From contig JAEWIY010000190.1 of NCBI GenBank assembly GCA_023386835.1, positions 1-64,000 of the forward strand: 64,000 nucleotides of DNA, written 5' to 3'. The notes under the pieces are model-generated. The model did not search any database. It worked only from the letters and a program-made list of their open reading frames with translations, and had not been told where the DNA came from. The translations under genes and the position numbers were made by a program. Shown piece by piece: positions 33,732 to 40,687 of the stretch. The stretch's first letter is position 1, and each line of letters begins with the position of its first letter. This DNA comes from Verrucomicrobiota bacterium (GTDB lineage: Bacteria > Verrucomicrobiota > Verrucomicrobiia > Opitutales > Opitutaceae).

Positions 33732-34202
33732 TTGGCGGAGGCGTTCCCCACGTTCGCACCCTTTTCGCTTGGCGGCAGCCCCGCCAAGGCGAAGTGCCTG
33801 GTCCTCGGTTTGGCCAGCCCAGTGCTGGTTGACTGGTCCCGTTCTTTGAATCTTGAGCACGTCTCTGCTGCCGGTTTGGTCCGGCAGGAGATTTCGCGTC
33901 GCCCTGCTGCGAGTCGGCGGTCGTCTTCGTCCGAGGCCCGGAATCAATCCGCGTCCGACGAGCTGACACTGTCGCTTCTCCGGCGGTGGTTCTGGACGCG
34001 CAAACCTGAAGCGGGATTCGTTCTATCGGAGTTCCCGGCTACGTTGCTCCAAGCATGTGTGTTCGACGAGTGGCTCGAGGAGCGGAGAATCGCTCTTTCG
34101 GCCGTTGTAGTATCAACGGAAGAAGCTGAAGGCTCGGCTGTCGTTGAACATTATCGCGCGCTGGGCGTGGACCTTGTTCCCGCCGACGCGTTTGCCGCTT
34201 GA
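33732..34202 (+). CDS. Degenerate adenylate kinase-like protein (predicted pseudoenzyme)
   Basis: 156-residue frame in the canonical adk position (secY-adk-map). Its pattern follows adenylate kinase: KCLVLGLASP where the P-loop should be, NLEHVSAAGLVRQEI for the LxHISTGDLLR segment, ASDELTLSLLRR for VTDELVIALVK, GFVLSEFPATLLQACVFDEWL for GFLLDGFPRTLxQAxALD, and a final helix-strand (VVEHYRALGVDLVPADAF) like the Adk C-terminus. Everything needed for catalysis is lost: no GxPGxGKGT, DGFPRT has become SEFPAT (Asp and Arg gone), TGD has become AAG, and the LID domain with its Arg residues is deleted. The start appears to be TTG at 33732, 9 bp after secY, and the stop overlaps the map ATG (TGATG), so translation seems maintained. 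A true adk must lie elsewhere. It is annotated as an intact CDS, not a broken gene, because the frame is clean. Confidence 0.75.
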   Translation: MAEAFPTFAPFSLGGSPAKAKCLVLGLASPVLVDWSRSLNLEHVSAAGLVRQEISRRPAASRRSSSSEARNQSASDELTLSLLRRWFWTRKPEAGFVLSEFPATLLQACVFDEWLEERRIALSAVVVSTEEAEGSAVVEHYRALGVDLVPADAFAA

Positions 34203-35017
34203 TGTCCATCCCGATCAAAAATGCGGAAGGCATCGCGCGAATGCGTGAGGCGTGCGCCATCGCCGCGACGGTGCTGTATCAACTCAAACAGCACGTCCGG
34301 CCTGGGATCACCACCTACGACTTGGATCAGTTGGGCCGGGACCTTATCGCCGCTGCGGGTGCGCGAAGTGCCTGCTACGGTTACAGCACCGGTTCCCGCC
34401 CTTACCCGGCTTACACCTGCATCTCCGTGAATGAGGAGGTGGTGCACGGCATCGGCTCGCTGAAGCGGGCCCTGGTCGACGGCGACATTGTCTCACTTGA
34501 TGTGGTGGTGGAGTACCGCGGCTACATCGGCGACAATGCGCTCACCACCGCGGTGGGCGTCATCCCCCCGGAGAAGGAAAAGCTGCTCCGTGTCACCGAG
34601 GAAGCACTACGGCTGGGCATCGCCCAGGCGCAGGTCGGCAATCGGATCGGAGATGTATCGCAGGCGATCCAAGCCCATGTGGAGCGCAACGGCTACAGCG
34701 TCGTTCGCGACATGGTGGGACATGGTGTCGGCACCTCGATGCACGAGGAACCGCAGATTCCCAACTTCGGCAAACGCGGCCGAGGCGAGCTCATCAAACC
34801 CGGCATGACCCTGGCCATCGAGCCCATGGTCAATGTCGGCACCTGGCGGACGAAGACGCTCCGCGATGGCTGGACCATCGTGACACTCGACGGCGCAGCG
34901 TCCGCCCACTTCGAGCACACCGTGCTCACCACCGAGCAGGGGCCGGAAATCCTCACCATCCCCCGCCACACTTCCCTTTCCGCCGTGCACGCCATCCAGG
35001 CGTCTGCGGCTTCCTGA
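34202..35017 (+). CDS. map: Methionine aminopeptidase type I
   Basis: 271-residue dimetal peptidase that removes the initiator Met. All ligands are present: His82 (VVHGIG), Asp100 and Asp111 (SLDVVVEYRGYIGDNALT), His174 (GHGVGTSMHEEP), Glu207 (AIEPMVN) and Glu238 (AHFEHTVL). The ATG at 34202 overlaps the stop of the Adk-like gene, suggesting coupled translation. Normally infA and rpmJ follow; here rpsM follows after 33 bp. Confidence 0.97.
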   Translation: MSIPIKNAEGIARMREACAIAATVLYQLKQHVRPGITTYDLDQLGRDLIAAAGARSACYGYSTGSRPYPAYTCISVNEEVVHGIGSLKRALVDGDIVSLDVVVEYRGYIGDNALTTAVGVIPPEKEKLLRVTEEALRLGIAQAQVGNRIGDVSQAIQAHVERNGYSVVRDMVGHGVGTSMHEEPQIPNFGKRGRGELIKPGMTLAIEPMVNVGTWRTKTLRDGWTIVTLDGAASAHFEHTVLTTEQGPEILTIPRHTSLSAVHAIQASAAS

Positions 35018-35050
35018 ATTTAACTCTCTCACAACTCATTCCCTTGTTTT

Positions 35051-35428
35051 ATGCCACGTCTCCTCGGCGTTGATATCCCCGCGAAGAAGAAGGTCTCTTA
35101 TTCGCTTCGTTACATTTACGGCATCGGCCCGGACCGCGCCGACCAGATCGTGCAGGAAGCGGGCTTGGACCCGAACATGCGTGCGCAGGACCTCTCGGAA
35201 GAGCAGCTGAACAAGATCCTGCACATCATCACCGAGCACAAGTGGGTCGTTGAGGGTGACCTCCGCCGTGAGATCACCGGCAACCTCAAGCGCCTGCAGG
35301 CGATTGGTTGCTACCGTGGTATTCGTCACCGCCGCAGCCTTCCGGTCCGTGGCCAGCGCACCAAGACCAACTCTCGGACGCGCAAGGGTCCGCGCCGCAC
35401 GGTCGGCGTTTCCAAAGCCTCCGCCTAA
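35051..35428 (+). CDS. rpsM: 30S ribosomal protein S13
   Basis: 125-residue head protein. Motifs: LLGVDIPAKKKVSYSLRYIYG, GNLKRLQAIGCYRGIRHRRSLPVRGQRTKTNSRTRKGPRRT (helix-two-turn-helix region and basic tail). First gene of the alpha group; infA and rpmJ, usual upstream neighbours, are absent. Confidence 0.99.
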   Translation: MPRLLGVDIPAKKKVSYSLRYIYGIGPDRADQIVQEAGLDPNMRAQDLSEEQLNKILHIITEHKWVVEGDLRREITGNLKRLQAIGCYRGIRHRRSLPVRGQRTKTNSRTRKGPRRTVGVSKASA

Positions 35429-35439
35429 TCCTCCTCGCC

Positions 35440-36042
35440 ATGGCCGAACAGAATTCCGCCCCCGAAAAGTCCGAGAAGAAGAAGCCTGCCAAGAAGGCGG
35501 CCGCGCCCACTGCTGGTGGCGCAAGCGCTCCGGCGGCTACGGCTCCGGTCGAGCCCGCTCAGGCGGCTCCCGCCGCGCCTGCCGCGGAGAAGCCCGTTGA
35601 GCTCGTTGGCGGCGTGCCGAAGCAGCCGACCGCGGAAGACCTGCTCAAGGAAGAGCTGGGTGCGATCAAGGTCCGCAAGGCCAAGGGTTCGAAGAACATC
35701 ACGTCCGGCATCGCCAACGTGCTGGCTTCCTTCAACAACACGATCGTCTCGATCACCGACCAGAAGGGTCAGGTCATCTCCTGGTCCAGCGCCGGTAAGT
35801 GCAACTTCCGCGGCTCCCGCAAGTCGACCGCTTACGCGGCGCAGGTGGTGGCGCAGGATGCGGCGCGCAACGCGATGGCCCACGGCCTCAAGGACGTGGT
35901 GATCCGCGTCTCCGGTCCGGGTCTCGGTCGCGACAGCGCCGTGCGTGCGCTCCAAGCCATTGGTCTGGAGATCACCTCGATCGTGGATGTTACGCCCGTT
36001 CCGCATAACGGCTGCCGGCCCCGCAAGCGCCGCCGCGTCTAA
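35440..36042 (+). CDS. rpsK: 30S ribosomal protein S11 with long N-terminal extension
   Basis: 200 residues, against about 129 for most bacteria. The core starts near residue 76 (KVRKAKGSKNITSGIANVLAS) and includes the ISWSSAGKCNFRGSRKSTAYAAQ segment and the C-terminal PVPHNGCRPRKRRRV. The first 75 residues are low-complexity: a Lys/Glu start (APEKSEKKKPAKKA), an Ala/Pro stretch, then TAEDLLKEELGA. No good internal start is seen and the extension follows the rpsM stop by 11 bp, so it is probably translated. Confidence 0.96.
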   Translation: MAEQNSAPEKSEKKKPAKKAAAPTAGGASAPAATAPVEPAQAAPAAPAAEKPVELVGGVPKQPTAEDLLKEELGAIKVRKAKGSKNITSGIANVLASFNNTIVSITDQKGQVISWSSAGKCNFRGSRKSTAYAAQVVAQDAARNAMAHGLKDVVIRVSGPGLGRDSAVRALQAIGLEITSIVDVTPVPHNGCRPRKRRRV

Positions 36043-36051
36043 GCGCGAAGC

Positions 36052-36085
36052 GCATCTCCGATCTCAAATTTCTAATCTCAACTTT
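36052..36085 (+). repeat. A/T-rich ATCTC/AAATTTC repeat spacer, second copy
   Basis: Same word composition as 26621-26652, including the exact 12-mer ATCTCAAATTTC (36061-36072), again placed just before a ribosomal gene start (rpsD). Confidence 0.5.
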
Positions 36086-36094
36086 TAAGCCACC

Positions 36095-36706
36095 ATGGCT
36101 CGTTATATCGGACCCACCACCCGCCTCAGCCGCCGCTTCGGCCAGCCGCTGTTTGGCGCCACCAAGGCCTACGAGAAACGCTCGTACCCGCCGGGGCAAC
36201 ACGGTCCCAAGCTCCGCCGCAAGCTCTCTGAGTACGCGGTTGGTCTCAACGAAAAGCAGAAGCTCCGTTACATCTACGGTCTGCTCGAGCGCCAGTTCCG
36301 CCGCACCTTCGAGATCGCCAAGCGCGAGCGTGGCGTCACCGGCGAGCGCTTCCTGCAGCTGCTCGAGACCCGCCTCGACAGCGTGGTCTACCTGCTCGGT
36401 TTCGCCAAGTCCCGCGCCGCCGCCCGCCAGCTCGTCAACCATGGCCACGTTCGCGTCAACGGTCGGAAGGTCGACATCGCGAGCTACACCGTGCGCGCCG
36501 GCGACGAGGTCGAGATCAAGAACACGCCGAGCTCCCGGCAGATCGCCACGCGCAACCTCGAGGAAAGCCGCGCCCGCAACGTGCCGGGCTGGCTCACGCT
36601 GAACGCCGAGGCCTACAAGGGCGTGGTGAACCGCCTGCCGGCTCGCGAGGAAATGGAACAAGGCATCAACGAGCAGTTGATCGTCGAGTTCTACTCCCGC
36701 TTCTGA
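36095..36706 (+). CDS. rpsD: 30S ribosomal protein S4
   Basis: 203-residue primary 16S-binding protein, in E. coli also the alpha-operon repressor. It has an S4 RNA-binding domain (LETRLDSVVYLLGFAKSRAAARQLVNHGHVRVNGRKVDI) and the N-terminal ARYIGPTTRLSRRFGQPLFG. No zinc-ligand Cys residues at the N-terminus, so this is the zinc-free form. Confidence 0.99.
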   Translation: MARYIGPTTRLSRRFGQPLFGATKAYEKRSYPPGQHGPKLRRKLSEYAVGLNEKQKLRYIYGLLERQFRRTFEIAKRERGVTGERFLQLLETRLDSVVYLLGFAKSRAAARQLVNHGHVRVNGRKVDIASYTVRAGDEVEIKNTPSSRQIATRNLEESRARNVPGWLTLNAEAYKGVVNRLPAREEMEQGINEQLIVEFYSRF

Positions 36707-36765
36707 CGCGCGCTGCGCGTCTCCCTGGTTGGGTTCATTGAGCCGGCGGCCGCATTCGGCGCTGG
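36705..36765 (+). other. Two hairpins in the rpsD-rpoA spacer
   Basis: GACGCGC / GCGCGTC (36705-36721, loop GCT) overlaps the rpsD stop codon. GAGCC-GCG / CGC-GGCTC (about 36739-36767) follows it. Neither has a T-tract. Confidence 0.45.
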
Positions 36766-36816
36766 CTCCGTTGAGCTAAACCTTACAATCTACCAATTTA
36801 GCCTCCGTTTACGAAC

Positions 36817-37818
36817 ATGCCCAAACGCCTCGGAAAGTTCGAACTCCCCAACAAGCTCACCAAAGTCGAGGACGGCGCCACCGCCACCTACGCCAAGTTT
36901 ATCGCGGAACCTTTCGAAGCCGGCTACGGCCACACGATTGGCAACTCACTCCGCCGCGTCCTCCTCAGCTCGATTGAGGGAGCCGCGATCTCGTCCATCA
37001 AGATCGAGGGGGTGAATCACGAGTTCCAGAGCATCGACGGCGTCGTCGAAGACGTGACGGACATCGTGTTGAACCTGAAAAAGGTCCTGATCGTTTCGAC
37101 CAAGCGCGAGCCGATCAGCCTGCAGATCAAGGTCAATCGCGAGGGTCCGGTCACCGCCGCCGATATCCAAGCCGATGCGAACATCACCATCGTCAACCCG
37201 GAGCAGGTGATCTGCACGCTCGACAAGCCCCGTCCGTTCGAGGCCGAGATCGAGATCAAGACCGGTCGCGGTTACTTCCCGGGCGAGCTGAACAAGAAGG
37301 AAGACCAGCCGATTGGCGTCATCCCGATCGATTCGCTCTTCTCGCCGGTCAAGCTGGTCAAGTACGCGGTCGAGAACACCCGCGTCGGCCAGATCACCGA
37401 CTACGACAAGCTCCTGCTCGAAATCTGGACCGACGGCCGTATCACCCCGGACGATGCGCTGAAGCAATCCGCCTCAATCCTGAAGCACCACCTCGACGTG
37501 TTTGATCGCGTCTCGGATGAGGCTTACGAATTTGAGAGCCAGCAGTCCGAAGTCAGCGAGGAGCAGAACAAGCTGCGCAAGCTGCTGAACATGTCGGTCA
37601 ATGAGATCGAGCTCTCCGTCCGTGCGGCGAACTGCTTGAACAACGCCAATATCACCACCGTGGGTGAGCTGGCGATGAAGACGGAGCAGGAGATGCTGAA
37701 GTATCGGAACTTCGGCAAGAAGTCGCTCAACGAGATCAAGGAGAAGCTCGAAGCTCTCGGCCTCTCCCTCGGCATGAAGTTCGACGAGCGCCTGCTCGAC
37801 ACGAAGAAGGACCTCTAA
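36817..37818 (+). CDS. rpoA: RNA polymerase alpha subunit
   Basis: 333 residues. The alpha-NTD (about 1-230) has YGHTIGNSLRRVLLSSIEGAAI, the dimer/assembly motif, and the alpha-CTD (about 255-320) has LLNMSVNEIELSVRAANCLNNANI and FGKKSLNEIKEKL, which contact UP elements and activators. Located between rpsD and rplQ as usual, with a 110-bp spacer before and 183 bp after. Confidence 0.99.
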   Translation: MPKRLGKFELPNKLTKVEDGATATYAKFIAEPFEAGYGHTIGNSLRRVLLSSIEGAAISSIKIEGVNHEFQSIDGVVEDVTDIVLNLKKVLIVSTKREPISLQIKVNREGPVTAADIQADANITIVNPEQVICTLDKPRPFEAEIEIKTGRGYFPGELNKKEDQPIGVIPIDSLFSPVKLVKYAVENTRVGQITDYDKLLLEIWTDGRITPDDALKQSASILKHHLDVFDRVSDEAYEFESQQSEVSEEQNKLRKLLNMSVNEIELSVRAANCLNNANITTVGELAMKTEQEMLKYRNFGKKSLNEIKEKLEALGLSLGMKFDERLLDTKKDL

Positions 37819-37847
37819 GGGCGCTGCGCGCCGCCATCAACCAAGAC

Positions 37848-37916
37848 CAAGTAGCAAGTATCAAGATCAGCCCTACTGGCTGCGATCGGTTACTTGTTAC
37901 TTGATACCTGGCACTT
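37848..37916 (+). other. Inverted repeat in rpoA-rplQ spacer
   Basis: GTATCAAG (37858-37865) pairs with CTTGATAC (37900-37907), and partial pairing continues outward (AAGT with ACTT). The 183-bp spacer is A/T-richer than the genes and carries repeated AAGTA/CAAGTA words. No T-tract. Confidence 0.45.
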
Positions 37917-38001
37917 CGCCAATTTGCCACTCGCGCCGTCCCGCGCGCCCAACGCTGCACGTGGGAAAGCCGAACGGGTGGCCACCTAAACAAGACCTAC
38001 A

Positions 38002-38511
38002 ATGCGTCACAATAAACACCGCCAGTCCCTGGGCGTGACCGTCGAGCATCGCGAGGCGATGCTCTCCAACCTCGCCACCGCGCTGATCACGCACGGTCGT
38101 ATCCAAACCACCCTGACGAAGGCCAAGGCCCTGCGTCCCTTCGTCGAGAAGGTCATCACCAAGGCCAAGAAGGCCGCGGCGGCGACCGAGAAGAAGGACA
38201 AGCTGCACCTGCGCCGCCTCGCGCTGCGCGACGTGCGCAATCCTTCGGCGGTTGATCTGCTTTTCGACGACAAGGTGAATGAATTCACCAAGCGCGCCGG
38301 CGGTTACACCCGCATCTACAAGTTGGGCCAGCAGCGCATCGGCGATGCCGCCGAGCTCGCGCTGATCGAGTTCGTCAAGGCCGACGACGTGGGCTACAAG
38401 AAGTCCAAGCGCAAGGCCCCGGCCAAGAAGAAGGCCGCGAAGAAGGAAGACGCGGCTGCGCCCGCTGGTGAGCCGACGGCGACGCCCGCCGAAGGCGAAC
38501 AGCAGGCCTGA
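38002..38511 (+). CDS. rplQ: 50S ribosomal protein L17 with Lys/Ala/Glu C-terminal tail
   Basis: 169 residues. Residues 1-125 are the normal fold (MRHNKHRQSLGVTVEHREAML, LITHGRIQTTLTKAKALRPFVEKVITKAKK, RAGGYTRIYKLGQQRIGDAAELALIE). About 40 extra residues at the C-terminus are Lys/Ala-rich then Ala/Pro/Glu-rich. Last gene of the superoperon; an intrinsic terminator follows. Confidence 0.98.
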   Translation: MRHNKHRQSLGVTVEHREAMLSNLATALITHGRIQTTLTKAKALRPFVEKVITKAKKAAAATEKKDKLHLRRLALRDVRNPSAVDLLFDDKVNEFTKRAGGYTRIYKLGQQRIGDAAELALIEFVKADDVGYKKSKRKAPAKKKAAKKEDAAAPAGEPTATPAEGEQQA

Positions 38512-38535
38512 GCCTCCGCCAACCTCTCTGATTCA

Positions 38536-38567
38536 CGCCGCAGGATTCTTCCTGCGGCGTTTTTTTT
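38536..38567 (+). terminator. Intrinsic terminator of the ribosomal superoperon
   Basis: Perfect 10-bp stem CGCCGCAGGA / TCCTGCGGCG with a 4-nt TTCT loop, then eight T. It starts 25 bp after the rplQ stop. Confidence 0.95.
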
Positions 38568-38636
38568 GCCCGCGTCCCGGTTCCGCGGTCGTGGCGACTT
38601 CGCGCTTTCGCGGTTGGGGGCGGTTGGGGTAAGCTC

Positions 38637-38870
38637 GTGGCAGTGATCGATCTCTCCACTGCCGCCTTGGTTTATTGCTGCGGGCTCGCCGCTTTCTTCC
38701 TCGGTCTGTGGATCTACTACGACCGCCGGGATCACGCGCGTTTTGAAGCCGAGCGGCGGAAAACGACCTTCCACTGCGTGCGCTGCGATCACGTTTACAG
38801 TATGCGCGGGCCGCACGATACGGCCGCCTGTCCACGCTGCGGCCACGAGAATGGCCGGCTGCGTTTCTGA
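38637..38870 (+). CDS. Small membrane-anchored zinc-ribbon protein
   Basis: 77-residue hypothetical protein. One transmembrane helix (STAALVYCCGLAAFFLGLWIYY) is followed by a basic linker and a zinc ribbon of two CxxC knuckles (CVRCDHVYSM, CPRCGHEN). The start is GTG at 38637 or 38643. Its TGA abuts the TGA of the convergent glycosyltransferase gene within the palindrome TGATCA. It follows the rplQ terminator by 69 bp, so it should have its own promoter. Function unknown; possibly a hydrogen-bonded or zinc-sensing membrane adaptor, but nothing shows it. Confidence 0.7.
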   Translation: MAVIDLSTAALVYCCGLAAFFLGLWIYYDRRDHARFEAERRKTTFHCVRCDHVYSMRGPHDTAACPRCGHENGRLRF

Positions 38871-40544
38871 TCAGCGACCGGACACCAAATAGTATTCGCC
38901 CAAGATGGGGTTGTCGTGGCGCGCGATGATGCGGCGGCGCGCGCCGGGAAACTGGTCGATGCGCGCCGCCGGAAGATAAAGGTAATCGTGCGGGCGATCG
39001 CGATAGGAGTAGAACCGCCCGCGCGGAAAGGGGCCTTCCGCCAAGCCGTTCACCCACGAGGTGTGCGTGAAGTAGGCGACGAGGAAGCGGTCTTCCGGAC
39101 GCAACGGATGTTGTTCAGGAAAATGAAAATCAATGTGCGGCTGCCGATTGCCCGGAAACTTCGGTCGGCCTCCGTGCTCGCGGAAGTGCTCGCCCAACGC
39201 CCTCATCGCTGTGACCGCGCGATCATCGCGCGGCGGATGCGCCCGCAACCGCTCGAGTTGCGGCCACATTGTCGCCAACACGGCCACACCGACCAGCAGC
39301 AGGGCCGAGCGCCCGGCCACCGGCCCGCGGCGTGCCGCTTGGGCCACCAGCCATCCGGCGAACGAAGCCGCCAGCAAAAGGAGCGAAGGAACCGTGATGG
39401 TGAGGTAGCGATGATCGATGTGGAAGATCAGGAAGCAGTGGGAAGCTCCGAACAGTCCCACGAGCAGCCAGAGGAAGATCGCTTTGTGCGCCTCGATCCG
39501 GCCGGTGAGGAGAATGAGCACCATGGCGAGCGCCGCCAACATCCAGCCGGTCGCGAAGAACCAGGGTTGCCGATAGGCCTGGTAGAAGTTGACGGCATTC
39601 CGCTGCACGCGCCGGGCAAACGCTTCGGGGTTGCGCCGAATCGCGCGCAGCAGGCTCTCATCATTGTCCGTCGGCTCTCCATACAGCTCGATCGCGTAAC
39701 GATACCCGTCGGCCTCGATATCCGGACCCGTCCAAGGCGCGGGATCGACCCAGCCTTGGCTGATGTAGAAGGTGTAGATCGTCTTGCGGATGAGAATGTC
39801 GTCCCGAGCCGCCGCGACGCTGGCGAGGATGTTGTAGGTCCCGAAAAGCGCGACGAACGGCAGCAGCCACGCTGCCAGTGAACGAGGAGTGACGCGTCGC
39901 CGTCTCCAGTCGCTGGCGACGAGCGCAAGGAACGCGAGGCCAGCAAAGAGCAGCATCTCGCTGCGGCTCAGGTAGGCGAGGCCCCAGAGGAGCCCGGACA
40001 CCCCATAATCCCGCGGCTTGGGGGACGATTCATCGATGATGAGGCGCGCGCTCGAGAGCAGCGCGGGTCCGAGTATCAACATGGCCCCCCAGTGCGAATA
40101 GGAGTGGGCATGCTGCACCAGATACGTGGTCGCGGCTGGACATGTAAGCGCGAGGGCAGCCGCAACGTGACCGGCGATCCGGCCGAACAATCGTCGCGCG
40201 ATCAGGAACAGCGAAGTGGTGAGGCTGCAGACGGCGGCCGCACAAAAGATCCGGTAGATCGTCAGCGGATCGTCCGTCAGCAAACGGAGCAACGTCACGA
40301 CCAACGTCGGCAGCACCGGGCGCCACGTGATCGCGGATGGATAATCGAGGCTCGTCGCGAACCGACCGTGTTCGAGCAGGTTTTGCGCGATGATCAGCTC
40401 GATCGCGTTCCAACTCGGATGGGGGATGAACTGGGCATACCAGCCGAAGCCGCACAGCGCGGCCAACGACCAAAGGAGGGGGGTATCGAGCACCCAGTGG
40501 CGGAATCGTTCACCCGCACGATTCACCCGAGCCGGTTGTTGCAT
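38871..40544 (-). CDS. Polytopic membrane glycosyltransferase, PMT/ArnT-like (GT-C)
   Basis: 557 residues from the ATG at 40544; a TTG at 40583 is also in frame. About ten or more transmembrane helices follow a large first periplasmic loop with SWNAIELIIAQNLLEHGRFATSLDYPSAITWRPVLP, the pattern of GT-C fold sugar transferases using polyprenyl-phosphate donors. A soluble C-terminal domain of about 120 residues follows (HIDFHFPEQHPLRPEDRFLVAY). It probably decorates lipids or proteins in the periplasm. Acceptor and sugar are unknown. Confidence 0.72.
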   Translation of the reverse strand: MQQPARVNRAGERFRHWVLDTPLLWSLAALCGFGWYAQFIPHPSWNAIELIIAQNLLEHGRFATSLDYPSAITWRPVLPTLVVTLLRLLTDDPLTIYRIFCAAAVCSLTTSLFLIARRLFGRIAGHVAAALALTCPAATTYLVQHAHSYSHWGAMLILGPALLSSARLIIDESSPKPRDYGVSGLLWGLAYLSRSEMLLFAGLAFLALVASDWRRRRVTPRSLAAWLLPFVALFGTYNILASVAAARDDILIRKTIYTFYISQGWVDPAPWTGPDIEADGYRYAIELYGEPTDNDESLLRAIRRNPEAFARRVQRNAVNFYQAYRQPWFFATGWMLAALAMVLILLTGRIEAHKAIFLWLLVGLFGASHCFLIFHIDHRYLTITVPSLLLLAASFAGWLVAQAARRGPVAGRSALLLVGVAVLATMWPQLERLRAHPPRDDRAVTAMRALGEHFREHGGRPKFPGNRQPHIDFHFPEQHPLRPEDRFLVAYFTHTSWVNGLAEGPFPRGRFYSYRDRPHDYLYLPAARIDQFPGARRRIIARHDNPILGEYYLVSGR

Positions 40545-40687
40545 GGTCGGCGGGAGCGTGGAAACGGCTCCATGGGTGGTCAACGTTGGTCGCGCGAGGG
40601 GAATCGCGGCTGATCTGAATTCGGCAGAGGGCGAGGATGCCGCGTCTGAGCGCTTGATTCGGGGAAGTCCGGTCCTTTTCGTCCTCT

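Noticed and set aside
32103..33947. 614-codon open frame on the minus strand opposite secY
   Set aside because: Composition (Gln/His/Arg/Asp-rich) and lack of motifs show it is antisense to secY codon bias.
33732..34202. Calling the Adk-like frame a pseudogene or a normal adk
   Set aside because: It has no frameshift or internal stop and is coupled to map, so pseudogene is not supported; it lacks all catalytic residues, so adk is not supported either.
35018..35050. Search for infA or rpmJ between map and rpsM
   Set aside because: Only 33 bp separate the two genes.
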